A DNA stretch of 64,000 nucleotides from Diplocloster modestus (GTDB lineage Bacteria; Bacillota; Clostridia; Lachnospirales; Lachnospiraceae), in assembly GCF_019042245.1 (NCBI RefSeq), contig NZ_JAHQCX010000018.1, positions 57,686-121,685 of the forward strand, given 5' to 3'. The notes below the pieces were generated by a model. That model was not told the origin of the DNA, did not search any database, and was given only the letters and a program-made list of their open reading frames with translations. Position numbers and translations under genes: made by a program. The stretch's first letter is position 1. The number at the start of each line of letters is the position of its first letter. Positions 25,631 to 34,867 of the stretch are shown here, piece by piece.

Positions 25631-26505
25631 TACATCTCTACCTCCTTACCGGTGAGGAACCGGTATACGGGAAGGACCACCAGCAGGATCACCACGCACA
25701 GTATGATACTGGCGGCACAGCCCTCCCCATAACGGCCGCTGCCGAATGATTTGTATACCAGCGTGCCGAACACTTCCGTGGCTGTTCCCGGGCCTCCGCC
25801 CGTCACGGTCTGCACCACGTCGAAGGCCTTCAGCCCGCCGATCAGATTGACTACCAGCGCATTGGTGAATGCAGGCATGATCAGCGGGAATGTCACATAC
25901 CGGAATTTCTGCCAGCCGGTAGCCCCATCGATTCTGGCAGCCTCGTAGTAATGTTCCGGGATGGACTGCAGGCCTGCCAGCAGGATCACCATGGTAAATC
26001 CGGTCCATTTCCACACTTCCACAAAGGCTACGGAAAATATCGCCAGCTTTGGGTCCGTCAGCCAGTTTTGGGCCAGCATCGGCAGTCCCATTGCCCGCAG
26101 CGCCACATTGATGATGCCGTTGGCCGGGTGCATCATGGCGGTAAAGATCAGTCCGACTGCCACACTGCTTAAGACCGCCGGTAAAAAAAATACGGTTCTC
26201 ATAAAATTCGTTGTTTTCAGTTTATTGTTCAAAAGTACAGCCAGCAAAAGGCCCAGTGTCACCTTCAGAATTGTGGTGACAAATGCAAAGATAAAAGAAT
26301 TTTTGATCGCGATGTTCATACCGCTGTCGGTCAGCACATTTTTATAATTTCCAATACCGGCAAAAGTGGCGGCTTGGAAGTCCACGTTGCGGATATTCAG
26401 AAAGGAAAATCCCACGCCCATCACAGCAGGCAGCAGAAAGAATATGCCGAAAATAGCCAGACACGGTAACAGCATCCAATAGGAATAGATACTTTTTTGT
26501 TTCAA
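25630..26505 (-). CDS. Carbohydrate ABC transporter permease (MalF family)
   Basis: 291 residues from a TTG at 26505, which lies 9 bases after AGGGG; another TTG at 26511 is too close to that site. Six membrane segments are visible, and the EAA loop is YEAARIDGATGWQKFRYVTFP. It pairs with the MalG-type permease that overlaps it by one base. A hairpin separates it from the binding-protein gene upstream. Confidence 0.92.
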   Translation of the reverse strand: MKQKSIYSYWMLLPCLAIFGIFFLLPAVMGVGFSFLNIRNVDFQAATFAGIGNYKNVLTDSGMNIAIKNSFIFAFVTTILKVTLGLLLAVLLNNKLKTTNFMRTVFFLPAVLSSVAVGLIFTAMMHPANGIINVALRAMGLPMLAQNWLTDPKLAIFSVAFVEVWKWTGFTMVILLAGLQSIPEHYYEAARIDGATGWQKFRYVTFPLIMPAFTNALVVNLIGGLKAFDVVQTVTGGGPGTATEVFGTLVYKSFGSGRYGEGCAASIILCVVILLVVLPVYRFLTGKEVEM

Positions 26506-26552
26506 TAGCAAGAGCCCCTTTCCAGCCCCGGCGGATTGGCTGTTTCAGCACG

Positions 26553-26588
26553 GAAGGTCCCTCTTTCCTGCCGGTCAGAAGGACCTTC
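26553..26588 (-). other. Intercistronic hairpin after the binding-protein gene
   Basis: GAAGGTCC (26553-26560) and GGACCTTC (26581-26588) form a perfect 8-bp stem. There is no T-run. It lies between the solute-binding-protein stop and the permease start, which fits mRNA stabilisation of the binding-protein segment or partial attenuation. Confidence 0.6.
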
Positions 26589-26634
26589 TCTGTTAACTCA
26601 TCCCGTTCCGGGTATTCATAATCTGATCCGCACC

Positions 26635-28029
26635 CTACTTATTCCAGTTTGCGTCACCGGCCGCAATGGCATTTTTCGCGGTTTCGTCGTCCATGGCTTT
26701 CAGCAGATCATCCACCGTCTTAGAGCCTACATAATAATCTTGTACCATGGCTCCGAAATCACCGTAGCCATAATTATTACCGGCCCCCTGCCACAGCGCA
26801 ATGGATTTGCCGTTCTGCATCAAGTCTACCAGATCCTGCAGGGCAGGCGTCAGCGTACAGGTCACATTTTTGTTCAGATATACACCGGCAACGCCGTCAG
26901 CATAGATCTGCTGCGCTTTCGAGGAGCTGATGAAATCAATGGCCTTCTTAGCCGCCTCCACATCCTTGCAGCTGGTGGTGACACCGAGGGCTCCCGGAAG
27001 TGACAGGCAGGTGTAATTCTGGCTGTCCTCATAGAGGGGCAGGGCAAATCCGCCGATATGGTCCATTGCGTCGGGATATTTGTTGGCGATCTCATCCAGC
27101 ACATTGGAAGGATTGATATACATAGCCGTGTCCCCATTTGCCAGTGCCGTCTGCGCCATATCATAGGTATCGGACAGGTAGGTTTCCTGTACATAGCCTT
27201 TATCCAGCATTTCCTTAGATTTCTCGATGGCATCTTTAAACTGCGCGCAATCCGCATAGTGCTGTTTGTTGGTATTCATTTCATTCCAGAATTCGGTATA
27301 GCTTAATCCGCTGTCCAACACTTCTTTATTAAATCCGAAATGACTGAAGCATTGCAGTGTCCACGCATCTTTTCCAGAATAATATACGGGAATCTTCCCG
27401 GCTGCTTTGATCTTTTCACAGGCATCCAGAAATCCCTGCCAGTCTTTCGGTACCTCGGTTACGCCGGCCGCCTCAAACACATCCTTATTATAGAACACAC
27501 CCAGCAGGCTCGTTGTTCCGATGGGCATTCCATACAGTTTACCGTCATAGCGGTATCCGCCCTCTTCCATGGTCGCAGAGTCATACTCCGACTCGCTGGG
27601 CAGAGATTCCATATCCACCATTTTATCCAGCGCATTGACCTGTGTATCGATCCATTTGGCACCGTAGCTCTGTATGATGTCCGGGAGGTCACCGGTGGCA
27701 AACCGTGCTTTCACCACTTCTTCCCCCTGGGAACCTCCTGCGATCTTCTGAATATCCAGTTTAAAGCCCAGTTCATCCGCATTTTCATTGATATATTTGT
27801 CCAGGGCCGCCCATCCGTCGGTATACCACTCGGTAAAGGTCAGCATCGACAGCGTCTTTACTTCTCCGCCGCTTTCCTCCTTATCCTGCGCCGGGGCTGC
27901 GGCCGGTGTACCGGCTGCGGCTTCCTCCTTTGCCGTCTGGGGCGCCTCATTCCCACTGCCTCCGCAGGCCGACAGGGAGCAGGTCATCACCGCTGCAATA
28001 AACAGACTCATCACTCGTTTTAACTTCAT
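26635..28029 (-). CDS. Extracellular solute-binding lipoprotein, family 1 (sugar ABC importer)
   Basis: 464 residues from the ATG at 28029, preceded by AAGGAGG. Lipoprotein signal with lipobox SLSACGG (lipid Cys near residue 22) and an Ala/Glu-rich tether. The mature part is a type 1 binding protein: LTFTEWYTDGW, GVFYNKDVFEAAGV-like (LLGVFYNKDVFEAAG) and late FISSSKAQQIYADG. First gene of the operon with the MalFG-type permeases and glycosidases; ligand probably a pectic or hemicellulosic oligosaccharide. Confidence 0.93.
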   Translation of the reverse strand: MKLKRVMSLFIAAVMTCSLSACGGSGNEAPQTAKEEAAAGTPAAAPAQDKEESGGEVKTLSMLTFTEWYTDGWAALDKYINENADELGFKLDIQKIAGGSQGEEVVKARFATGDLPDIIQSYGAKWIDTQVNALDKMVDMESLPSESEYDSATMEEGGYRYDGKLYGMPIGTTSLLGVFYNKDVFEAAGVTEVPKDWQGFLDACEKIKAAGKIPVYYSGKDAWTLQCFSHFGFNKEVLDSGLSYTEFWNEMNTNKQHYADCAQFKDAIEKSKEMLDKGYVQETYLSDTYDMAQTALANGDTAMYINPSNVLDEIANKYPDAMDHIGGFALPLYEDSQNYTCLSLPGALGVTTSCKDVEAAKKAIDFISSSKAQQIYADGVAGVYLNKNVTCTLTPALQDLVDLMQNGKSIALWQGAGNNYGYGDFGAMVQDYYVGSKTVDDLLKAMDDETAKNAIAAGDANWNK

Positions 28030-28158
28030 TCTCAAATCCTCCTTAAAAATTTAACGTTGATATTGCTTCGTTGCACTTATTATAAGTTCCCGGGCGGTTA
28101 ACCGAATTGTCATTTTTTAAACTGGACTGTCCGATTTTATAAAGTATCGGTCCCGACA

Positions 28159-28188
28159 TTGCACGCCTGACTCTTACTAATGTATAAT
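28159..28188 (+). promoter_or_regulatory. Candidate promoter of the YesM/YesN-type genes
   Basis: TTGCAC (28159-28164), an 18-base spacer and TATAAT (28183-28188) lie upstream of the sensor kinase. A perfect 32-bp inverted repeat begins immediately after the -10 box, so the transcript would start inside it. Confidence 0.5.
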
Positions 28189-28259
28189 GAGTGAAGGGGG
28201 ACATGTCCATTCCGGTTTGGGACATGTCCAAACCGGAATGGACATGTCCCCCTTCACTC
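28189..28259. repeat. 71-bp palindromic repeat of GGACATGTCC units (copy 1)
   Basis: Arms 28189-28220 and 28228-28259 are perfect inverted repeats (32 bp) around a 7-base spacer. Three copies of the palindrome GGACATGTCC lie inside, spaced 20-21 bp apart, joined by TTCCGGTTTGG-type linkers. A closely related four-copy element is at 47672-47753. It occupies the divergent promoter region between the polysaccharide operon and the YesM-type kinase gene. Confidence 0.9.
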
Positions 28260-28308
28260 TATTATAGTATAAAAGTGCGCTTTACGACAGCACATGAGGG
28301 CGGAGTAA

Positions 28309-30117
28309 ATGAAAGTGAAATCAGATGTCAAACAACAGATTCTATTATTTTTCCACAGTCTCACATGGAAGCTGCTCTGCGTCACCGTCTGCCTGTTTTT
28401 CCTTTTCGCCGGAATCGTGACCCGGGTCTGGACACAGCGGATGACCAGCCAGGCCTCCGAGACCGCTTCCCGGGATCTTTATTCCATCATGCAGGTGTCC
28501 AACAATAATTTCGGCACCGCCTTAAAGGATATCAACAGCGTTACCGCCCTGATCTCCAGCAATATGGGATTCGGGCTGAACTCCCGGATCTTTAATTATC
28601 TGATGAATGAAAATGAAGATGATCAGCTGCTGCTTCAATACCGGCGTGACGCAGAAGATTATATCTTCAGCCTTTGTAATTTTAAATCTTATTTAAACGG
28701 ACTGGCTGTCAGCGACCTGAGCGGGAATACCCTGTCCTATGGGATCTTCATGAACGGAAGGGACCTGACCGCGCAGCCCTGGTTTCAGAAGCTTGTTCAA
28801 TCCGACCAGGATCTGCTCTTTGTCCCGCCTCATTATTATGATCCCGCAGGCGGTTATCCCGGCGATCTGGTATTTTCCATCGCGAGAAAGATACGGCATC
28901 AGGGGCAGGTGATCGGAGTCGTGGTCGCCGACATCAAGTGTTCCCTTCTGGAGGACATGTTTAATGTGCAGAATGTGAACGGCTATTCTATGCTGATCCT
29001 GGATCCGGATACGGAAAGCGTGATTTTCCCGCCGGAGGAAGAACAGCGGGTGCTGACCGATCAGGAGCTGAAGCTTCTGACCACATCCCCTCATCGGGAG
29101 GACGGTTATTTTACCACGGAGCTGGGCGGACGGGACTGTCTGGTCATTGAACAGAACGCATCCATCACCGACTGGACCGTGATCGGCTTCGTACCTTATG
29201 AAAATATCCTGGAGGACTTTATGACCACCCGCGCCGTGGTCTTTCGCATCGCGCTGGTATGTGCGGTGATCTTCATTCTCACCGTCACCCTGTTCATCTC
29301 CATTATCACCCGGAAGCTGACCCGTCTGTCCACCGCCGTCAGCAAGATTGATTCCGGTCAGCTGGAGCTTAACATCACGATACAGACCAAAGATGAGGTG
29401 GGCCAGCTTTACCGCCAGATCACCTATATGATCCGAAGAATACGGGAGCTGATCGAAGACATCCGCAACCGGGAAAATGAGAAACGGAATCTGGAGATTA
29501 AAGCCCTTCAGGCTCAGATCAATCCTCACTTTCTGTACAATACCCTGAATACCATAAAGTTTCTGGCCGCTGTCCAGGGGGCGCAAAATATCCAGAGCGT
29601 AACGCAGGCACTCTCCGATATGCTCCATGTGAATCTAAGCCCCCAAAAATATGTCTCGGTGGCGGAGGAGACCGATTACCTGAGGCACTATCTGGAAATC
29701 CAGGAATACCGGTTCAACGGAAAATTTACCAGTTACTTTTCCGTAGACGGTGCGCTGAACGGTTACCTGATTCCCAAATTACTGCTTCAGCCCCTGGTGG
29801 AAAATGCCCTGCTCCACGGTATCGCACCGGTCACCCGGCCGGGTTATCTGCAGATCCGCATATTCCAGGATAAAGACCAGCTATACATAAGGATCAAAGA
29901 TAACGGAAAAGGGATGACCCAGGAGGAACAGAACTCCCTGGCCCATGCACCGGACAGCGACACATCCCACATCGGGATCGCCAATATCCGAAGCCGGCTG
30001 GAGCTGATGTTCGGCAGCCGCCAGTCTTTTACCATAATCAGCAAGCCTGATTTGTATACCATAGTGGAGCTGTCGTTCCCCCTATTCACAGCAGAGAGTG
30101 CAGGTGATTTTCGATGA
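28309..30117 (+). CDS. Sensor histidine kinase, YesM type
   Basis: 602 residues, ATG with GGCGGAG upstream. A membrane segment at ~18-40, an extracellular sensor region (~45-300, Cache-like), a second membrane segment (~305-330, AVVFRIALVCAVIFILTVTL), then HAMP. The phosphoacceptor region is ALQAQINPHFLYNTLN (His in the PHF motif), and the ATPase has LLQPLVENALLHG and IRIKDNGKGM. It senses an external signal, probably a glycan or the loaded binding protein, and phosphorylates the YesN-type regulator encoded next with a 4-base overlap. Divergent from the importer and glycosidase operon it likely controls. Confidence 0.93.
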   Translation: MKVKSDVKQQILLFFHSLTWKLLCVTVCLFFLFAGIVTRVWTQRMTSQASETASRDLYSIMQVSNNNFGTALKDINSVTALISSNMGFGLNSRIFNYLMNENEDDQLLLQYRRDAEDYIFSLCNFKSYLNGLAVSDLSGNTLSYGIFMNGRDLTAQPWFQKLVQSDQDLLFVPPHYYDPAGGYPGDLVFSIARKIRHQGQVIGVVVADIKCSLLEDMFNVQNVNGYSMLILDPDTESVIFPPEEEQRVLTDQELKLLTTSPHREDGYFTTELGGRDCLVIEQNASITDWTVIGFVPYENILEDFMTTRAVVFRIALVCAVIFILTVTLFISIITRKLTRLSTAVSKIDSGQLELNITIQTKDEVGQLYRQITYMIRRIRELIEDIRNRENEKRNLEIKALQAQINPHFLYNTLNTIKFLAAVQGAQNIQSVTQALSDMLHVNLSPQKYVSVAEETDYLRHYLEIQEYRFNGKFTSYFSVDGALNGYLIPKLLLQPLVENALLHGIAPVTRPGYLQIRIFQDKDQLYIRIKDNGKGMTQEEQNSLAHAPDSDTSHIGIANIRSRLELMFGSRQSFTIISKPDLYTIVELSFPLFTAESAGDFR

Positions 30118-31715
30118 ATGTGATGATCGTAGACGATGAAGTCCTGATGCGCACCACATTGAAATATATGTTAAATGCAGAAATCCCCGCTTTAACCGGA
30201 GAGCGGAAATTTGTACTGTGCGCGGAGGCCTCCAACGGAAAGGAAGCGCTGGATAAACTGACAACGGTCCGTCCGGATATCCTTCTGTCCGATATGAAGA
30301 TGCCGGAAATGGACGGGCTCTTGCTTTGTGAACAGGCAAACAGGCTGATGCCCCAGGTCCCATTTATCGCGCTCAGCAATTATGATGATTACCAGTATGT
30401 CCGCGGCGCCCTGAAAGGCGGCGCGGTGGATTATCTGCTAAAACATGCCCTGACACCGCAAAGCCTTCTGTCCGCCCTGGAAAAAGCGGCAGCCGGCCTT
30501 CAGGACCGCCCGGTTCATTCCCGGCTGACGGATAATAATCTGGTGGCCCTGCGCCAGGATTTTCTAATCCACCTGCTGACTGGTTTTTATTCCGATCCGG
30601 CAGAAATCCGGGCACATTTCAATGTACTGGCCCTCCCCCTGGAGCCCATTCGCATGCTGCCTTTGTTAATGTGTATCGATGACTATCAGACCAGGGATCT
30701 GGCCAATAATAACCTGATTACCTTTTCTATCGTGAATATCGTTACTGAAATACTCACCGATCAGAAAAACGGCGCCATGTGCCATATTTCCAATGAAAAA
30801 TATGCGATGGTCTTAAGCTTTGGTTCGACGCGCAGTGAGCGTGCCATCCACGATACCATTCAGAATACGATCGGACGCATTACCTTCTGCATGAAAAAAT
30901 TCCTGAACCTGTCGGTAAGCTTCAGCCTGGGCGCCCTGAGTATCCAGCCCGCGGATCTGCCTGCTTCCTATCGTCAGGCGGAGGAAAATCTATGTCAGAA
31001 ATTCTATTACGAACCCGGCTCTATTTTCACCCGGGAAAATGGAACCAGCGCCTCCTCTGATTTCGATTTTCTGAGCATCAGCCGGGAAAACGCGCTGACA
31101 GAAGCCGTTCTCCAACGGGAACCCCACAAGGCCCATCATCTCCTAGATGAGATCTTCTCTGATATCCGCCGGCAAAAACCTCCTCTGCCAGTCACGCAGA
31201 TGGCTTTTACAGATCTGCTGGGGCTGCTGAATCAGATCTGCAAGAAGCAGGCCGTTAATTTTAAGGAAATCTATGACGATGATACGCTGTCCGGCCAATA
31301 TTTGTATGACTTCCAATCCCTGTCCACGGTTCAGGAATGGATCGCCTCCCTCTTCGACCGGCTGATTGACCGATTGCAGAAAAGGGAGGTACCGGAGTTA
31401 TCCCTCTATATGCGGCAGGCGCTGAACTATATCCACGAACATTTTGCGGAACCGCTGTCCCAGTCCGGGGCGGCCTCCCGGATCCATATCAGCAGCGTCT
31501 ATCTGAGCAAGCTGTTCCGGCAGGAGCTTAACGTAAGCTTCCCTGATTATCTGATGCAGGTGCGCTTAAACCACGCCGCCCACCTTCTGCGCAGTGAAAA
31601 TCTTCCGATCCGGGAGGTAGCGGCCAAAAGCGGTTTTAACGATTATATTTACTTTCTGAAATGCTTCAAAAAGAAAATGGGCTGTACACCTACGGAGTAT
31701 CTGAAACGCCTGTAG
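30114..31715 (+). CDS. Response regulator with AraC-type output, YesN type
   Basis: 533 residues, ATG overlapping the kinase stop (ATGA). The receiver domain (1-~125) has the phospho-aspartate in ILLSDMKMPEMDG near residue 63, and the acidic pair in MIVDDE. A ~280-residue linker precedes an AraC helix-turn-helix domain (LSQSGAASRIHISSVYLSKLF; IREVAAKSGFNDYIYFLKCFK) at the C-terminus. Expected to activate the divergent sugar importer and glycosidase operon. Confidence 0.93.
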   Translation: MNVMIVDDEVLMRTTLKYMLNAEIPALTGERKFVLCAEASNGKEALDKLTTVRPDILLSDMKMPEMDGLLLCEQANRLMPQVPFIALSNYDDYQYVRGALKGGAVDYLLKHALTPQSLLSALEKAAAGLQDRPVHSRLTDNNLVALRQDFLIHLLTGFYSDPAEIRAHFNVLALPLEPIRMLPLLMCIDDYQTRDLANNNLITFSIVNIVTEILTDQKNGAMCHISNEKYAMVLSFGSTRSERAIHDTIQNTIGRITFCMKKFLNLSVSFSLGALSIQPADLPASYRQAEENLCQKFYYEPGSIFTRENGTSASSDFDFLSISRENALTEAVLQREPHKAHHLLDEIFSDIRRQKPPLPVTQMAFTDLLGLLNQICKKQAVNFKEIYDDDTLSGQYLYDFQSLSTVQEWIASLFDRLIDRLQKREVPELSLYMRQALNYIHEHFAEPLSQSGAASRIHISSVYLSKLFRQELNVSFPDYLMQVRLNHAAHLLRSENLPIREVAAKSGFNDYIYFLKCFKKKMGCTPTEYLKRL

Positions 31716-31792
31716 CATTTGCCGTTTATTTCGACCATGGAACACTTATTTACCTGAATTCATACAATGTAAATAAAAAGGAATAAACCAAT

Positions 31793-32257
31793 ATGTTATT
31801 CAATGACTGCCGTTGCAGTTCAAATAAACGACGTGAATCCTATTCGTATGCCCAATATGGTGTCCAGTCCAACCCACCGTCTAACACAGACCTGCCAATG
31901 CGGGTCCTGTTTCAGGAAGGTGATGAGATTTCCTTAGACAACACGGAAATACTGCTTGCATCGGGATATTTATATCTGGTCGATTTCATCTTCTTGGCAA
32001 CTCCGGAAGCAGACAGTTTTATGCAGATCACTCCCAAAATCAATAACTCGCTCCAGCTGTTATATTCATTTTTCGCACCTACCGGATCTGCATCCCGCAA
32101 CGCCTCAGCCTCCGGGAGTTTCACCATACCGGTTACCGGATCCAATGCTGCGCTTTCCTTTAACCTGACTTATTCTGCTGCTGTTCGAAATATAGATATT
32201 ACCGGTGCCATATCCGTTACAGCGCTTCATAAAATCAGCAGGGAAGGCTGCAGTTAA
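31793..32257 (+). CDS. Small jelly-roll-like protein of unknown function
   Basis: 154 residues, ATG with AAAGGAATAA upstream. The N-terminus has a short Cys-containing stretch (DCRCSSN); the rest alternates short hydrophobic strands (GYLYLVDFIFLATP, SFMQITPKINN, ALSFNLTYSAAVRNIDITG). This resembles the C-terminal jelly-roll domains of BclA-like spore-surface proteins, but there is no collagen-like region. I cannot name a function. It lies alone between the YesN-type gene and the symporter gene. Confidence 0.55.
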   Translation: MLFNDCRCSSNKRRESYSYAQYGVQSNPPSNTDLPMRVLFQEGDEISLDNTEILLASGYLYLVDFIFLATPEADSFMQITPKINNSLQLLYSFFAPTGSASRNASASGSFTIPVTGSNAALSFNLTYSAAVRNIDITGAISVTALHKISREGCS

Positions 32258-32385
32258 GCTATGGTTATAAATTAATTGAATCTTCAAAAAGGTATGAGAA
32301 TTACCGAACAGGAAATACTGATATTGTTTCCATTTACCGCCATTATTTATTTTCTGTTATTCATTCTAACCTTTAGGAGATCATC

Positions 32386-33801
32386 ATGGACCTTCCATTT
32401 TTGCAGCAGTTTCTGCTTATTAGCGATATAAGAACAATACTGTTTTTAGTTTTACTGGCCGCTGGTTTCTACCTGATCCATGTCCTTTATCATAAGAAAC
32501 ATCTGGATTTTTCGGTGGTCGTCCTGGTCGGAACGGGGCTTGGGCTGCTTCTGGGACTTGCGGTCCAGGCTGCATCCGGCTTTCCCGACAATCCGGCGGA
32601 TATCCGGTTTATACGGGAGACTACCGCCTGGTATCAGCTGTTTGGTACCGGCTATATGAACCTGATCAAGGTAATTGTGGTGCCTTTGGTGATCATTTCT
32701 ATCCTACAGGTCATTATTCAGCTGGAACAAGGACATCAGATGGGGAACCTGATCCGCAAGACCCTCTCCGTCACCATGATTATGGCCGCTGTATCCGCGG
32801 TCACAGGTCTGGCTCTCGGTCTGCTGTTCGGCCTCGGACGGGATTCTGTCCCTTCCGGGGCTGCGGGCGGCGGATTCTCAGACGCTGTGTCAGTCTCTGA
32901 GATTACCGATGTTCCCTCCACGCTGAAAAACCTGATTCCGGATAATATCGTATCCGCTATGGTAAATAATAATATCATCGGACTGGTTATCTTCTCCTCG
33001 ATCCTGGGACTGGCCCTGTGGTGGGTAAATAAGGAGCATCCGGCTGAAGCAGCGCCTCTCTATAAGGGAGTCCGGGGACTGCACCGGACGATGATCAATA
33101 TGGCCCTGCTGATCCTGGATTATATGCCCTTCGCCGTGCTGGCCCTGTTGGCGAATACCATCGCCCAGCGTGGATTGTCCGGGATCTTCGATGCCGGTAA
33201 ATTTATCTTTGCCCTGTATCTGGGAACTGTCATCCAGTTTTTTATCCAGCTGGCCGCGCTGCTGCTGCACGGCCTGAACCCGGTTCCTTATATGAAAAAG
33301 TCAGCGGCACCTCTGCTGCTGGCGTTTACTTCACGCTCCAGTGTGGGGTGTCTGCCGCTGACTGTGGAGACATTGACGAAAGATCTGGGGGTGTCCGAGG
33401 CCACCGCTAACTTTGTCGCCGGATTCGGGACCACGGCCGGGATGCAGGGATGCGCGGGGTTATTTCCCGCGCTCCTGATTGTCTATGTGTGTAATATCAC
33501 CGGTACTCCCATCGACCTTTCCATGCTGGTCATGGCGGTGATCGTGGTCACCATCGGTTCCCTGGGCATCGCCGGGATCCCGGGCACCGCGTCTATGGCG
33601 TCCAGTGTCAGCCTCTCCGGTGTGGGCCTGGCTTCAGCATTTTCCACCATCAGCCCCATCCTGGCTATCGATCCGATTATCGATATGCCACGTACCCTTC
33701 TGAATGTCTCCGGTTCGCTTACCAACGCGCTGATGGTGGACAAACGGCTCGGGCTGCTGGATGAGCCGGCTTATAAGAAAGGGGCCCGCAGGAAAACCTA
33801 A
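32386..33801 (+). CDS. Dicarboxylate/amino acid:cation symporter (DAACS), TcyP-like
   Basis: 471 residues, ATG with TTTAGGAG upstream. Eight or more membrane segments, with hallmark stretches MNLIKVIVVPLVIISIL, AFTSRSSVGCLPLTVE (the serine-rich re-entrant loop region) and AVIVVTIGSLGIAGIPGTASMA (second hairpin). The family imports glutamate, dicarboxylates or cystine with Na+ or H+. The sequence is closest in feel to the TcyP (cystine) branch, but substrate choice is an inference. No obvious operon partner. Confidence 0.88.
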   Translation: MDLPFLQQFLLISDIRTILFLVLLAAGFYLIHVLYHKKHLDFSVVVLVGTGLGLLLGLAVQAASGFPDNPADIRFIRETTAWYQLFGTGYMNLIKVIVVPLVIISILQVIIQLEQGHQMGNLIRKTLSVTMIMAAVSAVTGLALGLLFGLGRDSVPSGAAGGGFSDAVSVSEITDVPSTLKNLIPDNIVSAMVNNNIIGLVIFSSILGLALWWVNKEHPAEAAPLYKGVRGLHRTMINMALLILDYMPFAVLALLANTIAQRGLSGIFDAGKFIFALYLGTVIQFFIQLAALLLHGLNPVPYMKKSAAPLLLAFTSRSSVGCLPLTVETLTKDLGVSEATANFVAGFGTTAGMQGCAGLFPALLIVYVCNITGTPIDLSMLVMAVIVVTIGSLGIAGIPGTASMASSVSLSGVGLASAFSTISPILAIDPIIDMPRTLLNVSGSLTNALMVDKRLGLLDEPAYKKGARRKT

Positions 33802-33959
33802 TTGTTGTCCGATTCCTGTAGTGCCTCTTTGTCTGCGGAAAAACAAGTCGGAGCTATCATCGACGAACGGCGTTCCATCATTCCTGAAACCTACTGGACA
33901 CCTCCTCAGTCCTGAAGTCGGATACCTCGTGTTCTACTTACGATAACGCCCTGCTTCCA

Positions 33960-34820
33960 TTAGCGCTCTGCCTCCAGCAGTGCCTGATAGATGTCCCGCT
34001 TGGAAACGCCGCGGTCTTTTGCCACCTGCTTCATCGCTTCCTTACGTGGCATTCCCTGGCTTTCGTAGCGTGCCATATGCTCTTCCAGCGGCATCTCCTC
34101 CCACTGGCGGCGGCTTTCTTCCACCAGTTCCTGAGGGCTTCTTCCTTCCACCACGATCACACATTCCCCTTTTGGCTCCGTGCTTTCATAGTAAGCTGCG
34201 GCACCGGCCAAAGTGGTCCGAAAAGCGGTCTCATGCTTCTTTGTCAGCTCCCGCAGCACAGTCACATTCCGGTCCCCCAGCGCCTCCAGCAGTTCGTTCA
34301 GCGTGCGTACCAGGCGGTGGGGGGCTTCATACAGCACCACGGTCCTGGTCTCATCCGTCAGTTCACCCAGAATCCGCTGCCGCTCTTTTTTATCCATCGG
34401 AAGGAACGCTTCGAACGCAAACCGTCTCGTCGAAAGCCCCGACAAGGTGAGCGCTGTGACGCAGGCCGCAGGACCGGGCAAGGAGGTCACTTCGATGTCC
34501 GCCTCATAGCACATCCGGACCAGTTCTTCCCCGGGATCGGAGATCCCTGGCGTACCCGCGTCCGTAATCAGGGCAATATGGCTGCCGGCACTTAATTTTT
34601 CTATCAGAAGCCGGCCTTTCTCGATCTTATTGTATTCATGATAGCTGGTCATGGGGGTATGAATCTCGAAATGGTTCAGCAGCTTCCGGCTGTTCCTCGT
34701 GTCCTCGGCGGCGATCAGATCCACTTCTTTTAAGGTCCGCAGCACCCGGAAAGTGATATCCTCCAGATTGCCGATCGGGGTTGCGCAGAGATATAATTTG
34801 CCCCGTGTGGTCTGCTCCAT
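33960..34820 (-). CDS. rsmI: 16S rRNA (cytidine(1402)-2'-O)-methyltransferase
   Basis: 286 residues from the ATG at 34820, preceded by AAGGGGG; an upstream in-frame ATG at 34844 is less well placed. It has the family pattern LYLCATPIGNLEDITFRVL, AAEDTRNSRKLLNHF and ALITDAGTPGISDPGEELV. RsmI uses S-adenosylmethionine to methylate the 2'-OH of C1402 in the ribosomal decoding centre. Its place after the trmN6-like, ricT and holB genes matches the conserved Firmicutes order. Confidence 0.95.
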   Translation of the reverse strand: MEQTTRGKLYLCATPIGNLEDITFRVLRTLKEVDLIAAEDTRNSRKLLNHFEIHTPMTSYHEYNKIEKGRLLIEKLSAGSHIALITDAGTPGISDPGEELVRMCYEADIEVTSLPGPAACVTALTLSGLSTRRFAFEAFLPMDKKERQRILGELTDETRTVVLYEAPHRLVRTLNELLEALGDRNVTVLRELTKKHETAFRTTLAGAAAYYESTEPKGECVIVVEGRSPQELVEESRRQWEEMPLEEHMARYESQGMPRKEAMKQVAKDRGVSKRDIYQALLEAER

Positions 34821-34867
34821 CACGTTTCCCCCTTCCTGTTCCATAGAATATTATATTGCCTCTCATT

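Noticed and set aside
24812..28029. Missing ATPase gene as evidence of a broken importer
   Set aside because: CUT1-type importers in Firmicutes commonly use a shared ATPase encoded elsewhere, so absence here is normal.
33802..33959. Degenerate coding remnant or IS fragment between the symporter and rsmI
   Set aside because: Short frames can be drawn on the plus strand, but none has a start, an RBS or a recognisable family motif.
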